A stretch of DNA of 64,000 bases. Origin: Antilocapra americana. Taxonomy: Eukaryota; Chordata; Mammalia; Artiodactyla; Antilocapridae. Location of the stretch: the NCBI GenBank assembly GCA_007570785.1, contig ML660777.1:10111639-10175638 (forward strand), given 5' to 3'. Every line of letters starts with the position of its first letter. Position 1 is the first letter of the stretch. Positions 36,931 to 47,894 of the stretch are shown piece after piece. The notes under the pieces were generated by a model. The model saw only the letters and a program-made list of their open reading frames with translations, made no database searches and was not told the origin of the DNA. A program made the translations under genes and the position numbers.

Positions 36931-37439
36931 TAATGGGAGGTCACAAGGGGTGCTGAGAGGAAGATGCCCAGCCCCCCATATCAGTGAAGTTCCCATGAAA
37001 ACTTGAGACTCTAACTTACAGAGTTTGAGGATTAAAAAAAAAGCAAACTAAATGGAACATCTATGTAATACTAGAGAAAAGAGAACGTAAGTGGCAGGTT
37101 GAAACAAACTTCTATTCAGTTTTACAGTTACTTTGGAGAAAAGCAAAGAGTTTTTAATAACTGTTTAACAATATTTTTAATGTTTAAAAATTCCTAATGT
37201 CACTGCATATTGAAATATACATTCTCTAATTCTAATCCGCTAAGGGAAAAACAGTCATAATTTTCTTACTCTTTCATATTTATTGACTAATTGTCTAAAC
37301 TTAAACAGCAAACTATGAAACAGTAATGTGAGAAGACATCCAACAATGCTACCAATCCACGATCATGCTGGAAGAATCCCCTGAAGGCTTGAACCCCACA
37401 GTGCTTGTCACTCAGCCACCAAACCACTTAAGAAGTTGG

Positions 37440-37830
37440 TGTTTATCTGTACCATTTTTCTAGATTCTACATATATGCATTGATGTATGATGTTTGCTTC
37501 TCTCTTCCTGACTGACTTCACTCTGTATGACAGACTCTAGGTTCATCCACGTCTCTGTGAATGATCCCACTTTGTTCCTTTTAGTAGCTGAATAATATTC
37601 TATAGTGTATGTACCATATCTGTACCCATGTGTAAAAGAGCTAGTGGGAAGCTGCTATGAAGCACAGGAAGCTTGGCTCAGTGCTCTGTGATGACTCAGA
37701 GGGGTAGGATGAGGGGTTGGGGTGGAGGGTGGTCCAAGAGGGAGGGGATATATGTATACATATGACAGATTTACTTCGTTGTTAAGCAGAAACTAACACA
37801 ACATATAAAGCAATTTATTCCAATTTTAAA
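37440..37830. mobile_element. 5'-inverted L1 insertion (older)
   Basis: The left block, about 37440-37635, is reversed L1 ORF2 end (tgacttcactctgtatgaca, gctgaataatattctatagt). It switches at about 37632-37640 to forward L1 3' UTR (agctagtgggaagctgctat, tatatgtatacatatgacag, cagaaactaacacaacatat), ending near attccaattttaaaa. Opposite orientations of adjoining parts of one L1 are the signature of twin priming. Confidence 0.75.
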
Positions 37831-38449
37831 AATCCTTTTAAAAAAGTCAATGTATTTATACAGCCAACAACTATTACGTATGGTGCAAAACAGAATGAAC
37901 AAATGCTCAGAGAAGCGAGTGATTTGCGCAAGTTGACTTTTCTGATTAGACCAAATTTCTTTTTTCTTCCCAATCTCGTTCTGGAAACAAAACATTTGCC
38001 AACATTTGCCAAAAACATTTGTAGACTAGAAAACAAACCAAAATCTTTCCAGCTTACCATCATTGCTCATGACACAGAACCACAGATGTTGGTTGCATGT
38101 AAGATTTGAGCTGGTATAGAACTTCAGGTGTCTCTCTTGGAGTCCCTTACTCTCCTAAAAGTTAGGTGTCATAAAAAATATTTCACTGCTATGTGGGCTT
38201 AGCTGAGTCTCCAAGAGTCAGTGTCTGACCATATATGCTCAGCAAGATAAAGCTGTGCATAGAGAAATGCTGGAAAAGAAACGAAAATCGTTCTCCCTCT
38301 ACGGTTATTACACAGTTCAATCAATTTCTGTCGGGGTCTTTAAACAGCTACAATTTAGAATGGTAACTATTTGCTCTTTCAATGCCAAGGTGGTCTGTCA
38401 ATTTCTCTCATCTTGTTGGGATAAGAACAGGATGTATTGTATACTGTAC

Positions 38450-38531
38450 CTGTATCCCTGCCAAGGCATGCTGAGCCAGTTTCACATTCTTGGATTCCAA
38501 AGCCAACTGGAGGGGCAGCAGGCATTTCTCC
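38450..38531 (-). CDS. ARFGEF3: ARFGEF3 coding exon, 82 bp (upstream-most in window)
   Basis: On the minus strand the exon starts after tgttgccag at 38531. Its first base G completes an Arg codon split over the intron (phase 2). Then 27 codons follow: EKCLLPLQLALESKNV and KLAQHALAGIQ. The donor is ACAG|gtacag. It matches ARFGEF3 at about residues 47-73. From memory human has Met where this has Ile in AGIQ. It joins in phase 0 to KLLAEERF at 34408. The preceding exon(s), encoding about the first 46 residues including the start Met, were searched for by eye up to 64000 and not found. The intron before this exon is therefore longer than 25.4 kb, as usual for the 5' end of this large gene. Confidence 0.96.
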
Positions 38532-39058
38532 CTGGCAACACATAAATAAGGACCATATGTGAGCTCAGCAAGGCTGGCAGCCAAAGGATGCAAGCCTACA
38601 TACACCCACCCCCAAACGCCACCACACATACACACTGAACTGTGACCAGTAATGAAACTGCACCTGGAGTGAAAAATACAGCAAGAGTGCTCTGCAGAAA
38701 TCATAGCGAACCAGCAGCTCGCCTTCTCAAGATAGCTAGAGAGAAAACACACACAAGGACTCTCAAACAACTGTTTTGGTGAACTAGTCATCACATGGTA
38801 GGTCCCTTACCAGGCCATGAACATGCCTTGTTCTTTCCCAAAGTAATATAATTAACTGTATTCAGTACACCTAAGGTGTGTATCCCTAGACAGCACTGTT
38901 TATATAGATTCCTATGCCTTTGCTTAGACCTCTGCCCCACCTAGCAAGTGAGGGCATCATCACCTGGACTAGTCTGCCTCATCAATATAATTTGAAATTT
39001 GATACACTTGTCAATTTCTCCCCAATTCGCAGTGTTCTTTAATCAGCTATAACTTTTT

Positions 39059-39396
39059 AAACTTTTTATGCATTTATTTTTGTCTGTGCTGGTCTTCATT
39101 GCTGCATGTGCTTTTCTCTTGTTGAAGCAAGTGGACGCTACTCTTTAGTGGTGGTGTGCAGGCTTCTCATTGTGGTGGCTTCTCTTGTTGCAAAGGACAG
39201 GCTCTAGGTGAGTGGGCTTCAGTAGCTGGGGCACGTGGGCTCTGTAGTTAACAGCTCCCAGGCTCTAGAGCATGCTCCAGGGCTGTGGAGCACAGGCTTT
39301 GTTGCCCTACAGCATGCAGGGTCCTCCTGGACCAAGGATCAAACCCACATCAACATTGGCAGGCAGATTCTTTACCACTGAACCATCAGGGAAGCC
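39059..39396 (-). mobile_element. CHR-2-type SINE, full length
   Basis: Reversed tail and body (tgcatttatttttgtctgtg, ctctagagcatgctccaggg) to the reversed head (ttaccactgaaccatcaggg, aagcccc). Near-identical flanks ctataacttttt (39047-39058) and ctataattttt (39401-39411) suggest the target-site duplication. Confidence 0.87.
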
Positions 39397-40146
39397 CCAC
39401 CTATAATTTTTGAATTAGTTCTTTAGTCTCCAGCAGGGTGACCTAAATTTTGTGATGGGGCTTAATAAACACGTTTCCAAGGCAGAAATACAATGAAACC
39501 ATCAACAGCTTAGACTCATGAGAAGTACCTGACATCAAGTGAAAGACAAAAAGAAAAAAAAGATTGAGAGCTACTTGCATATTTTGAAGCTTAAGAAAAA
39601 AATAACTGGGCACTAAAATATATCAGGAATAAGCCAAGAGGACTACAAAGAGAAGCCTATTTTTCTATAAGAAGTAGTCACTCTAAATAATTAAACAACA
39701 GACCAAGAATTTTAATCAACCTATTATTTCCCCACAGAGTTATGCTGGCACAACAAATGAAATGTTACTTAATTTTACCGGGCTCCTCTACCCTCACTTA
39801 AATCAGAGCAGCCTCATTTTATCTCTTCTATATTTTCAGCATACACTGAAAGATTCATTGACTTTAGAGACTGTGAAAGCCACAGGGTAAGATTACACGA
39901 TTTCGTCTTTAGGGGGAAAGCGTCAATGATGTAGAACACAATGAAACAGAAAGTTAATTATAGCTCCGATTCCTTCCTGTCCACCCTGCAGTTTTTCCAT
40001 GGAATCCTCCATCAGCAGCTCCATGACAGATGGAGATAGACCCAGACACTCCCCCAAATGCCAGCTACAAAGAACAAAACCAGACTATCAGAAAGAACAT
40101 TTTGCCTTCCTGATCCTTCTCACTGTCCTCTTACTAGCCCAAAGTT

Positions 40147-42347
40147 ACAGTACCCCATTTTATTTTTTTCCCTTTTTTTTAAAAAATTTTCTTTACTTTA
40201 TTGTGTTGGTTTTGCCATACAATGACATGAAACTGCCATGGGTTTACATATGCTCCCCCTCCAGAACCCCCCTCCCTCCTCCCTCCCAACTCCCCCACCC
40301 CACCCCGGGACATCTCGGTGCACCAGCCCCGAGCATCAATCCTGGGTTGGCGACTGATTTCACATGATAATTAACATGTTTCAATGCCATTCTCCCATAT
40401 CATCCCACCCTTGCCCTCTTCCACAGAGTCCACGAGTCTGTTCTATACATCTGCATTCCTTTTGCTGTCTCGCATGCAGGGTTCTCGTTACCATCTTTCT
40501 AAATTCCATATATATGCGTTAGTATACTGTATTGTTGTTTTTCCTTCTGCCTTACTTCACTCTGGATAATGGGCTCCAGTTCCGTCCACCTGAGTAGAAC
40601 TGATTCAAATGAATTTTTTTTAACGCTGAGTAGTATTCCATTGTGTATATGTACCACAGCTTTCTTATCCATTTGTCAGTTGATGGGCATCTAGGTTGCT
40701 TCCATGTCCTGACTATGGTAAACAATGCGGCGATGAACACTGGGGTATACGTGTCTCTTTCAATTCTGGTTTCCTCGGTGTGTATGCCCAGCAGTGGGAT
40801 TGCTGGGTCATATGGCAGGTCTATTTGCAGTTTTTTAAGGAATCTCCACACTGTTTTCCATAGTGGCTGTACTAGTTTGCATTCCCACCAACAGTGTAAG
40901 AGGGTTCCCTTTTCTCCACATCCTCTCCAGCATTTATTGCTTGTAGATTTTTGGATTGCAGCTATTCTGACTGGTGTAAAGTAGTACCTCATTGTGGTTT
41001 TGATTTGCATTTCTCTGATAATGAGTGATGTTGAGCATCTTTTCATGTGTTTGTTAGCCATTTTTATGTCTTCTTTGGAGAAATGTCTGTTGAGTTCTTT
41101 GGCCCACTTTTTGATTGGGTCGTTTATTTTTCTAGAATGGAGCTGCAGGAGTTGCTTGTATATTTTTGAGATTAATTGTTTGTCCATTGCTTCATTGGCT
41201 ATTATTTTCTCCCATTCTGAAGGCTGTCTTTTCACCTTGCTTATAGTTTCCTTTGTTGTGCAGAAGCTTTTAATTTTAATTAGGTCCCATTTGTTTATTC
41301 ATGCTTTTATTTCCGATATTCTGGGAGGTGGGTCATAGAGGATCCCGCTTTGGTTTATGTTGGAGAGTGTTTTGCCTATGTTATTCTCTAGGAGTTTTAT
41401 AGTTTCTGGTCTTATGATTAGATCTTTGATCCATTTTGAGTTAATTTTTGTGTATGGTGTTAGAAAGTGTTCTAGTTTTATTCTTTTACAAGTGGCTGTC
41501 CAGTTTTCCCAGCACCACTTGTTAAAGAGATTGTCTTTTCTCCATTGTATATTCATGCCTCCTTTGTCAAAGATAAGGTGTCCATAGATGCGTGGATTTA
41601 TCTCTGGGCTTTCTATTTTGCTCCATTGATCTATATTTCTGTCTTTGTGCCAGTACCATACTGTCTTAATGACTGTGGATTTGCAGTATAGCCTAAAGTC
41701 AGGTAGGTTGATTCCTCCAGTTCCATTCTTCTTTCTCAAGATTGCTTTGGCTATACGAGGTTTTTTGTATTTGCATACAAATTGTATTTGTTCTAATTCT
41801 CTTAAAAAGACATCTTAAAAAGACGTCTGGTAGCTTGATAGGAATTGCATTGAATCTATAGATTGCTTTGGGTAGTATACTCATTTTCACTATATTGATT
41901 CTTCCAATCCACGAACACGGTATATTTCTCCATCTATTTGTGTCCTCTTTGATTTCTTTCATCAGTGTTTTATAGTTTTCTATATACAAGTCTTTTGTTT
42001 CTTTAGGTAGAAATACTCCCACTCTCACCACTACTATTCAACATAGTTTTGGAAGTCTTGGCCACAGCAATCAGAGCAGATAAAGAAATTAAAGGGATCC
42101 AGATTGGAAAAGAAGAAGTAAAACTCTCTCTGTTTGCAGATGACATGATCCTCTACATAGAAAACCCTAAAGACTCTACCAGAAAATTACTAGAGCTAAT
42201 CAGTGAATATAGTAAAGTTTCAGGATACAAAATCAACACACAGAAATCCCTGGCATTCCTATACACTAACAATGAGAAAACAGAAAGAGAAATTAAGGAA
42301 ACAATTCCATTCACCATCAAAACAAAAAGAACAGTACCCCATTTTAT
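40147..42347. mobile_element. 5'-inverted (twin-primed) L1, 2.2 kb, with 17-bp target-site duplication
   Basis: From 40164 to about 42015 the L1 runs on the minus strand: poly-T side, 3' UTR, then ORF2 C-terminal part. The ORF2 frames are 41235-40552 (with the Cys-rich block [18 protein letters not shown]), 41739-41299 and 42031-41699, separated by frame breaks. From about 42016 to 42330 the upstream ORF2 part, with the RT active-site block [11 protein letters not shown], runs on the plus strand. The two parts meet almost exactly in the ORF2 reading order, with only a few codons missing. acagtaccccattttat is repeated at 40147-40163 and 42331-42347. A single twin-priming event explains this. 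A small tandem duplication (ttaaaaagac) at about 41801-41825 breaks one frame. Confidence 0.95.
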
Positions 42348-42632
42348 ATGACAATTGATTCACAGTATAACCATTTTTCATTAGTACATCCTTTGACAGG
42401 TGGATAAATTACCCAATGGTGTCACTTCCAGTTGGGTGGCTATAATTTTCTCAATATTATCATGATCTTCAGCTTGTCTCAGTTACAAGGCAAGCATTGC
42501 TATGCAGTCAAGTGAAAGCAGGAATAGCTAATTTTCCTAATTTTATTTCTGTTGTTTAATCATAACCAGTTTATAAGCTTGGAAAATTAATTGGAAGTGT
42601 GAAAGTCAAGTGAGAATTAGTAATAATGGGCT

Positions 42633-42850
42633 CCTTGTGCTCGTGCTCAGTCGTGTCCAATTCTTTGCAACCCCATGGATTGTAGCCTCCCAGGCTTCTC
42701 TGTCCATGGAATTTTCCAGGCAAGAATACTGAAGTGGGTTGCCATTTCCTACTGCGGGGGATCTTCACACAGCAGGGATCGAACTCATGTCTTTTGTGTT
42801 TCCTGCACCGGCAGGCAGATTCTTCACCACTGTGCTATCTGGGAAGCCCC
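42633..42850 (-). mobile_element. Bov-tA SINE with exact target-site duplication
   Basis: Reversed copy from tgtgctcgtgctcagtcgtg to ctatctgggaagcccc. taataatgggct is repeated at 42621-42632 and 42851-42862. Confidence 0.92.
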
Positions 42851-43454
42851 TAATAATGGGCTGATTGAGTATTAATAGAAGAACTACAGAAGTTCATCTG
42901 TAAATCCTTGAAATAATCAAATTTCCACCAGGGTTAATTGACTGTGGAAGAACTTTATCTCAAATTTTTGCTGGTAGTTGTGGGCAGACAAGGAGGTCCA
43001 AACTCCTATAGTCTCATAGCCTGGAGCAGGGACACTCTCTGTTCAGTGGCTGTGTGCTGAAAATGCATAAATATTACATATTTCTCACCAAGTCATCAAA
43101 CAAGAGTGGATGCCACATTCAGCAGTAACAGGATCTTCCTAGAATGCTGAAACCCATGAGCTCTAGGGAGTAGTATTATGTTTACAGATAAACTGCAACA
43201 TGCCCATACTGCTCTGCCATCAACAGTATTAGTTCTTGAAATCCTAATCACACTCCCTTAACTACTTCTAAACTCACACAATTTATACTGCAAATTGGAA
43301 CTAAACTATTGATAAAATACCAGCACTACCAGGTCCCACCATGATTCCAGGAAACACCACTGAACTGCTCCCCATGCTAGTCATGGTCACCAGGAAGAAC
43401 TAAAAGATGTAATTTGTTCGGCTAGAATTTGGTCTTATTGCAAGGTATCATCAT

Positions 43455-43555
43455 TTAGCGGAAAAACTATGGGCTGTGGAATCACACAGATCTGGATTGA
43501 AACCTTAACAATTCTAAAGTTGTGCAATCTTAGTCAAGACTCTTAACTATTAAAT
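43455..43555 (+). mobile_element. MIR fragment
   Basis: gggctgtggaatcacacaga, tctggattgaaaccttaaca and gtgcaatcttagtcaagact fit the MIR 5' half and core. Confidence 0.6.
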
Positions 43556-43629
43556 CTTAGCTTCACAGTCCATACAAGCAGCATCTTAAGACAAATTCTG
43601 CAGGGTTAAAAAGTACAGAAAATGTCTAT

Positions 43630-43832
43630 CAGGGGTTGGAGAACTTTTTATGGAAAAAGAGGCTGGTAAAAATTACATCAAGCATCGAAGACCATATGAG
43701 CTCTGTGCTCAGTGCTCTACTCTGCTATAGCCCAAACCTGTCATAGACAAGGTCTTGATAAATGAGCATGGCTACATTCCTAAAATAGGCAACAGGCCAG
43801 ATTTGGTCTGCCAGCTAGTTTGCCCAGCCCTG
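43630..43832. mobile_element. Non-autonomous hAT-type DNA transposon, family not named
   Basis: caggggttggagaacttttt at the left and tagtttgcccagccctg at the right are terminal inverted repeats. The inside (gaccatatgagctctgtgct, aacaggccagatttggtctg) matches a common mammalian MER1-group element that I recognise but cannot name securely. Confidence 0.6.
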
Positions 43833-44214
43833 ATATAGACAAAGGCACAGCAGAGACCATGATTAAAGCACAGGATAACAAGATCCAATCTTGTTGTAGT
43901 ATCCAGAAAGATTTTTGCATAGGACATGGAGCATCGGTCTGGAAGGGTCTAAGTAAGGCCAATTCTAACACCAAGATCTCTCTTAGAAAATCAGTGCTTT
44001 AAGGAAGCGGACAGAGGGAGTTCATCTGGGTATCAAACCAAGGCACTCCATCCATCCAGTTATCATTTAACCAACACTTGAGAGTCTGCTATGTGCAAGG
44101 CACTGTCATGAAAAGACCCAACAAGGAACAAAATAGAACAGATACTTGCTTTCATTTTATTCATAGAAAGAAAAAGAATAAATTACTTATTGTTTTGCTA
44201 TTAAATCTACCAGT

Positions 44215-44350
44215 CATTTCAACCTTAAAATGGGCATTCTTACCCTTGTTTTACATTTGAGAAAAAAGAGTTTCAGAGAGATTTGACAGCCTGCCCAAGG
44301 TTACACAGCTAAAATCTACTGGAAACAACCCAAATAGAAATCCATCTCAC
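44215..44350 (-). mobile_element. MIR fragment
   Basis: cttgttttacatttgagaaa, agtttcagagagatttgaca and gcccaaggttacacagctaa are reversed MIR core. The text at 44070-44105 (tgctatgtgcaaggcactgt) may be its separated 3' part. Confidence 0.7.
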
Positions 44351-44514
44351 TCCCAAGACCAAGTTTCTTCCAACACCCTTTGGTGTCAAAAGATGAGAGC
44401 AAAGCTAGAATAGTTTCATTTCTTAATCTTTTCTCGATCATGAACACAAAAAAATCCTCTTCTTAGTTAAATATACAAATCATTTCAGGGGATTCATAGT
44501 TCTCCCCCTTCCCT

Positions 44515-44720
44515 GGGCTTTTCTGGTGGCTCAGCAGTAAAGAATCCACCTGCGATGCACGAGATATAGGTTAGATCCCTGGGTTGGGAAGATCCCCTGG
44601 AAAAGGACATGGCAACCCACTCTAGTATTCTTGCCTGGGGAATACCATGGACAGAGGATCCTGGTGGGCTACAGTCCATACATAGGGTCACAAGGAGTCA
44701 GACATAACTGCAATGACTGA
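44515..44720 (+). mobile_element. Bov-tA SINE
   Basis: gggcttttctggtggctcag to tcagacataactgcaatgac, full length with a small insertion near 44680. Confidence 0.9.
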
Positions 44721-44910
44721 GCACATACATAGGTCCCCCCAAACTCTAACTCCACATCGATTCCAAGTTAAGAGCTTCAGCTTTCAGGAGAAAGGACCTG
44801 CCCAACAAGGCAGAAACTTCTGTGTGTCAAAGAAGAGGCTGGGTTCCCTGGCTGGGCTCAGTAAGCTTTGAAGTAATGTTATACTGAGCCTTGAAGGAAG
44901 AGAAAGAGAG

Positions 44911-45000
44911 AGGGGTGTATGGGGGGGGGGGGTGGTATGTGTGTGGGTGGGGGGGGGTGGGGGGGGGGGGGGGGGGGTGGGTGGGTGGGTGTGTGTTGAG
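44911..45000 (+). repeat. G-rich low-complexity tract
   Basis: Runs of 7 to 17 G separated by T or GTGT, including poly-G at 44921-44932 and 44961-44977, with a (GGGT)n-like end. It has strong G-quadruplex potential on the plus strand, which is the template strand of ARFGEF3. Confidence 0.95.
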
Positions 45001-45904
45001 GGGTTGACAAATCTCAGGATTCATGGCCTCTCAGCCCCAGCAATCCCCTAGATTAGTATCATGAGCCTCAGATCACGACTGTAACAGGAAACGAACACAT
45101 GTGGGGCACAGTGATTACATGGCTTACTCTCTGGTATCATAAAAATCCTTCTGCCTTAATTTTTTAAGTGATTTTAATAAAAGAATAACAGGCTTGTTAA
45201 CTGCGTCTCAGGATGAAATGTATAATGAAGATGCAACGTGACACACACTTTGTCCCTTTGCACAGACTGTTTTGGAATAAATTACCTTTTGATCCTTCTA
45301 GATGCTGCCTCATTGGGGAACAGGCACACCAAAACCAACATTCAGTCACACGAAGTGATTATTCCTTATGCATGGGCACGTGCAAGTTCACTCTTGCCTA
45401 ATTGAATAAAGATGGTAGCCCAGGTTTCATGCCCTGGCATGTCATTATTTCTTAAAGAAGAATAATTAGCAGCTCTGCTCAAGCACAAGGAAGACATTAT
45501 CCTGTGACAGTGCCTGGTCATGGCAAGGAAACTAAGCTTATTTCTTTAACTGTGTTGTCACGGTTCACAGACCAGCTTTATTGGGCCAAGATAACAATGG
45601 ACAAAGGGAAATTTAAATCGGTGAATGGGGGAAAAGTTAGATTTACCAAATATTACCTTTTAATATGAGCACAAAAATGAACTTCATGTAACACCAAATA
45701 CATTTGTGAATTTTAGGTTGACTCTATTTTGATGCACTGCCTGGGATGCAGCAAAAAGATACCTTAGATTTCTGAGGTCTGCTGAGGCTCTATATTTCTA
45801 AGGTTCTAAGATCAAAGCCATTTATTCAATAACTGTCTGGATTCCTTCACATATAACCACAGCTCTAATGGAACATCAGTGACCTGTAAATCCCAAGTAC
45901 CTGT

Positions 45905-46490
45905 TCATATTATCATACTGACTATCTTATTATGAAGAGATTTAATTGTCAACAAAACAACCTAAGAGAGGTTAGATTACCTGTCCAAGGTCACATGTTT
46001 GTAAATGACAGGGCTGTGATTTAAATATTTTTTTAAACAGGTTTTTCCTTAAACTTTTTATTTTGTGTTGGGGGTATAACTAATTAAGAGTGTTGTGACA
46101 GTTTCAGGTGAACAGCAAAGGGACTCAGCCATACATACACATGTATCCATTCTTCCCCAAACTCCCCTCCCATCCAGGCTGCCACATAACATTGAACAGA
46201 ATTCCCTGTACTACACAGTAGGTTCTTTTTGGTTATCCATTTTAAATACAACAGAGTGTACATGTCCATCCAATCCCCCAACATCCCTTCCTCTCATCCC
46301 TTCTCACCAGCAACCTAAGTTTGTTCTCTAAGTCTGTGAGTCTCTTTCTGTTTTATAAGTTCATCTGAATCCTTCCTTATTAGATTCCACATATAAAGAT
46401 GTCACATGCTATTTCCTCTTCTCTGACTTATTAGAGCTGTGATTTAAATTTAGACCATCTGTCTTCAAAACCCCTATTCTTTGGCCTCTG
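45905..46490 (-). mobile_element. MIR element split by an L1 insertion
   Basis: Left part 45905-46026 (cctgtccaaggtcacatgtt, gacagggctgtgatttaaat); right part 46450-46490 continues with ttagaccatctgtcttcaaa. The L1 at 46027-46435 separates them. Confidence 0.7.
46027..46435 (-). mobile_element. L1 3' end with 14-bp target-site duplication
   Basis: T-rich start, then reversed artiodactyl L1 3' UTR (gttgtgacagtttcaggtga, ctcccatccaggctgccaca) to the ORF2 end (tctgttttataagttcatct, ttagattccacatataaaga). gctgtgatttaaat is repeated exactly at 46013-46026 and 46436-46449. Confidence 0.92.
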
Positions 46491-47214
46491 CCAGCAGACA
46501 ACTCCCCATCACCTGTGGTGTATGCCACACTACTCTACAAAGAGCAATCCAGATGCCCACAGGAATGGGGACAGGTATTGAATAAGAAAATTATCTTGAG
46601 TGCAGGTCGTTCATGGAACAATGTGTTACATTTGATGGTTGGAATGCAGTTATGGAAAGGTACACACAGTTTGGATGAATGGGATACATCCGGCTTTGGA
46701 TCTAGCTGATGGATTCAATGACAGCCATCACTTTTCCTAGTTTGACTACAGAAGGTTTTCAGCCCCCTGTTGTGACATTCGAGATGTTATTATTTGTGTT
46801 TATGAATACTGATGCTTTCAACAGTTTGCATCAGCATTGATGAATTTTCATTGACTAAGCGTTTGCCAGAGCCAATTCATGGAGCCAACTGGAACTGAAC
46901 TGGTTCCTTGATTGATTTTTTTCTGCAGTGTAATAAAATTGTTTCTCTTTTATTTCTATTTTCACTCTGAGTTTAATGAAATTATCTTCATCAGTAACCT
47001 CTATATTGAACAAAAAGGATTACATTCCTCCTTCAGGAACTGATCTAAGTTTGAGGAATACAACTGTGAAAAACATAAAATTCCACTTCTGCAGGACTTT
47101 GAGATGCCTTGGCGAGCCTATTGCAGTTAAGTAGAACATATGAAACCGCTATTTTCTGTATGTTGGGAAGGGTTAACTATGCATAATTTTACATGATACA
47201 CTCTGTTAAAAAGA

Positions 47215-47402
47215 ATCCTAAACAGATAATCAACAAGGTTCTATTGTATAGCATAGGAAACTATACTCAATATCTTGTAATAACTTATTAGGGAAAAGCA
47301 TCTGAAAAACAATATATATACGCATACCTGAATCATTTTGCTGTTCACTCGAAACTAACACAACATTGTAAATCAACTATATTTCGATAAAACTTTTTAG
47401 AA
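47215..47402 (+). mobile_element. L1 3' end fragment
   Basis: ataatcaacaaggttctatt, tagcataggaaactatactc and taacacaacattgtaaatca are an artiodactyl L1 tail. Confidence 0.8.
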
Positions 47403-47432
47403 AATCCCAAATAACACGGTTATGTTCATGTC

Positions 47433-47627
47433 TGTGTGCTCAGTTGCTCGGTCGTCTCTGACTCTTTGCGACCCTGTGGAGTGTAGCCAGGCTCCCCCAT
47501 CCACAGAATTTTCCAGGCATGAATACTGGAGTGGGTTGCCATTCCCTACTCAGGGAGAGAATCCCCGTCTCTTGTGTCTCCTGCACTGGCAGGCAGATTC
47601 TTTACCACGGTGCCACCTGGGAAGCCC
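47433..47627 (-). mobile_element. Bov-tA SINE
   Basis: Reversed copy, tgtgctcagttgctcggtcg to gtgccacctgggaagccc. Confidence 0.9.
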
Positions 47628-47894
47628 ATGGTTGGGCTCATATTTTCTCCCAAAATAAACCTTTATTATATTTCATTATAAAAGGCCTCCACGTACATTA
47701 CAAAATCCAAACAATCCAGAGAGACACAGCTATGAAAATCAATTAGGGCGCTACCTGAGAGAGAGCCGGACTGAACGCTGATGGCGGGTATGTTCAGACA
47801 GTGGCGTGGAGGAGCTTTCATTTTCTTTGTATTAATAGTTTATATTTGTATTAATTTTAATAGAATAACTCTAAAGCAGATGGATACAATCTGA

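Larger units (their letters stand above)
34409..38449 (-). other. ARFGEF3: ARFGEF3 intron, 4,041 bp
   Basis: Phase 0 intron between donor ACAG|gtacag (38450) and acceptor tttacag (34408). The stretches 34440-35280, 35480-35990, 36940-37430 and 37840-38440 contain no element I can assign; they are AT-rich. A poly-T run lies near 35332-35345. Confidence 0.88.

Noticed and set aside
40552..42031. Long minus-strand frames as a host gene
   Set aside because: They are L1 ORF2 C-terminal pieces inside an insertion with target-site duplications.
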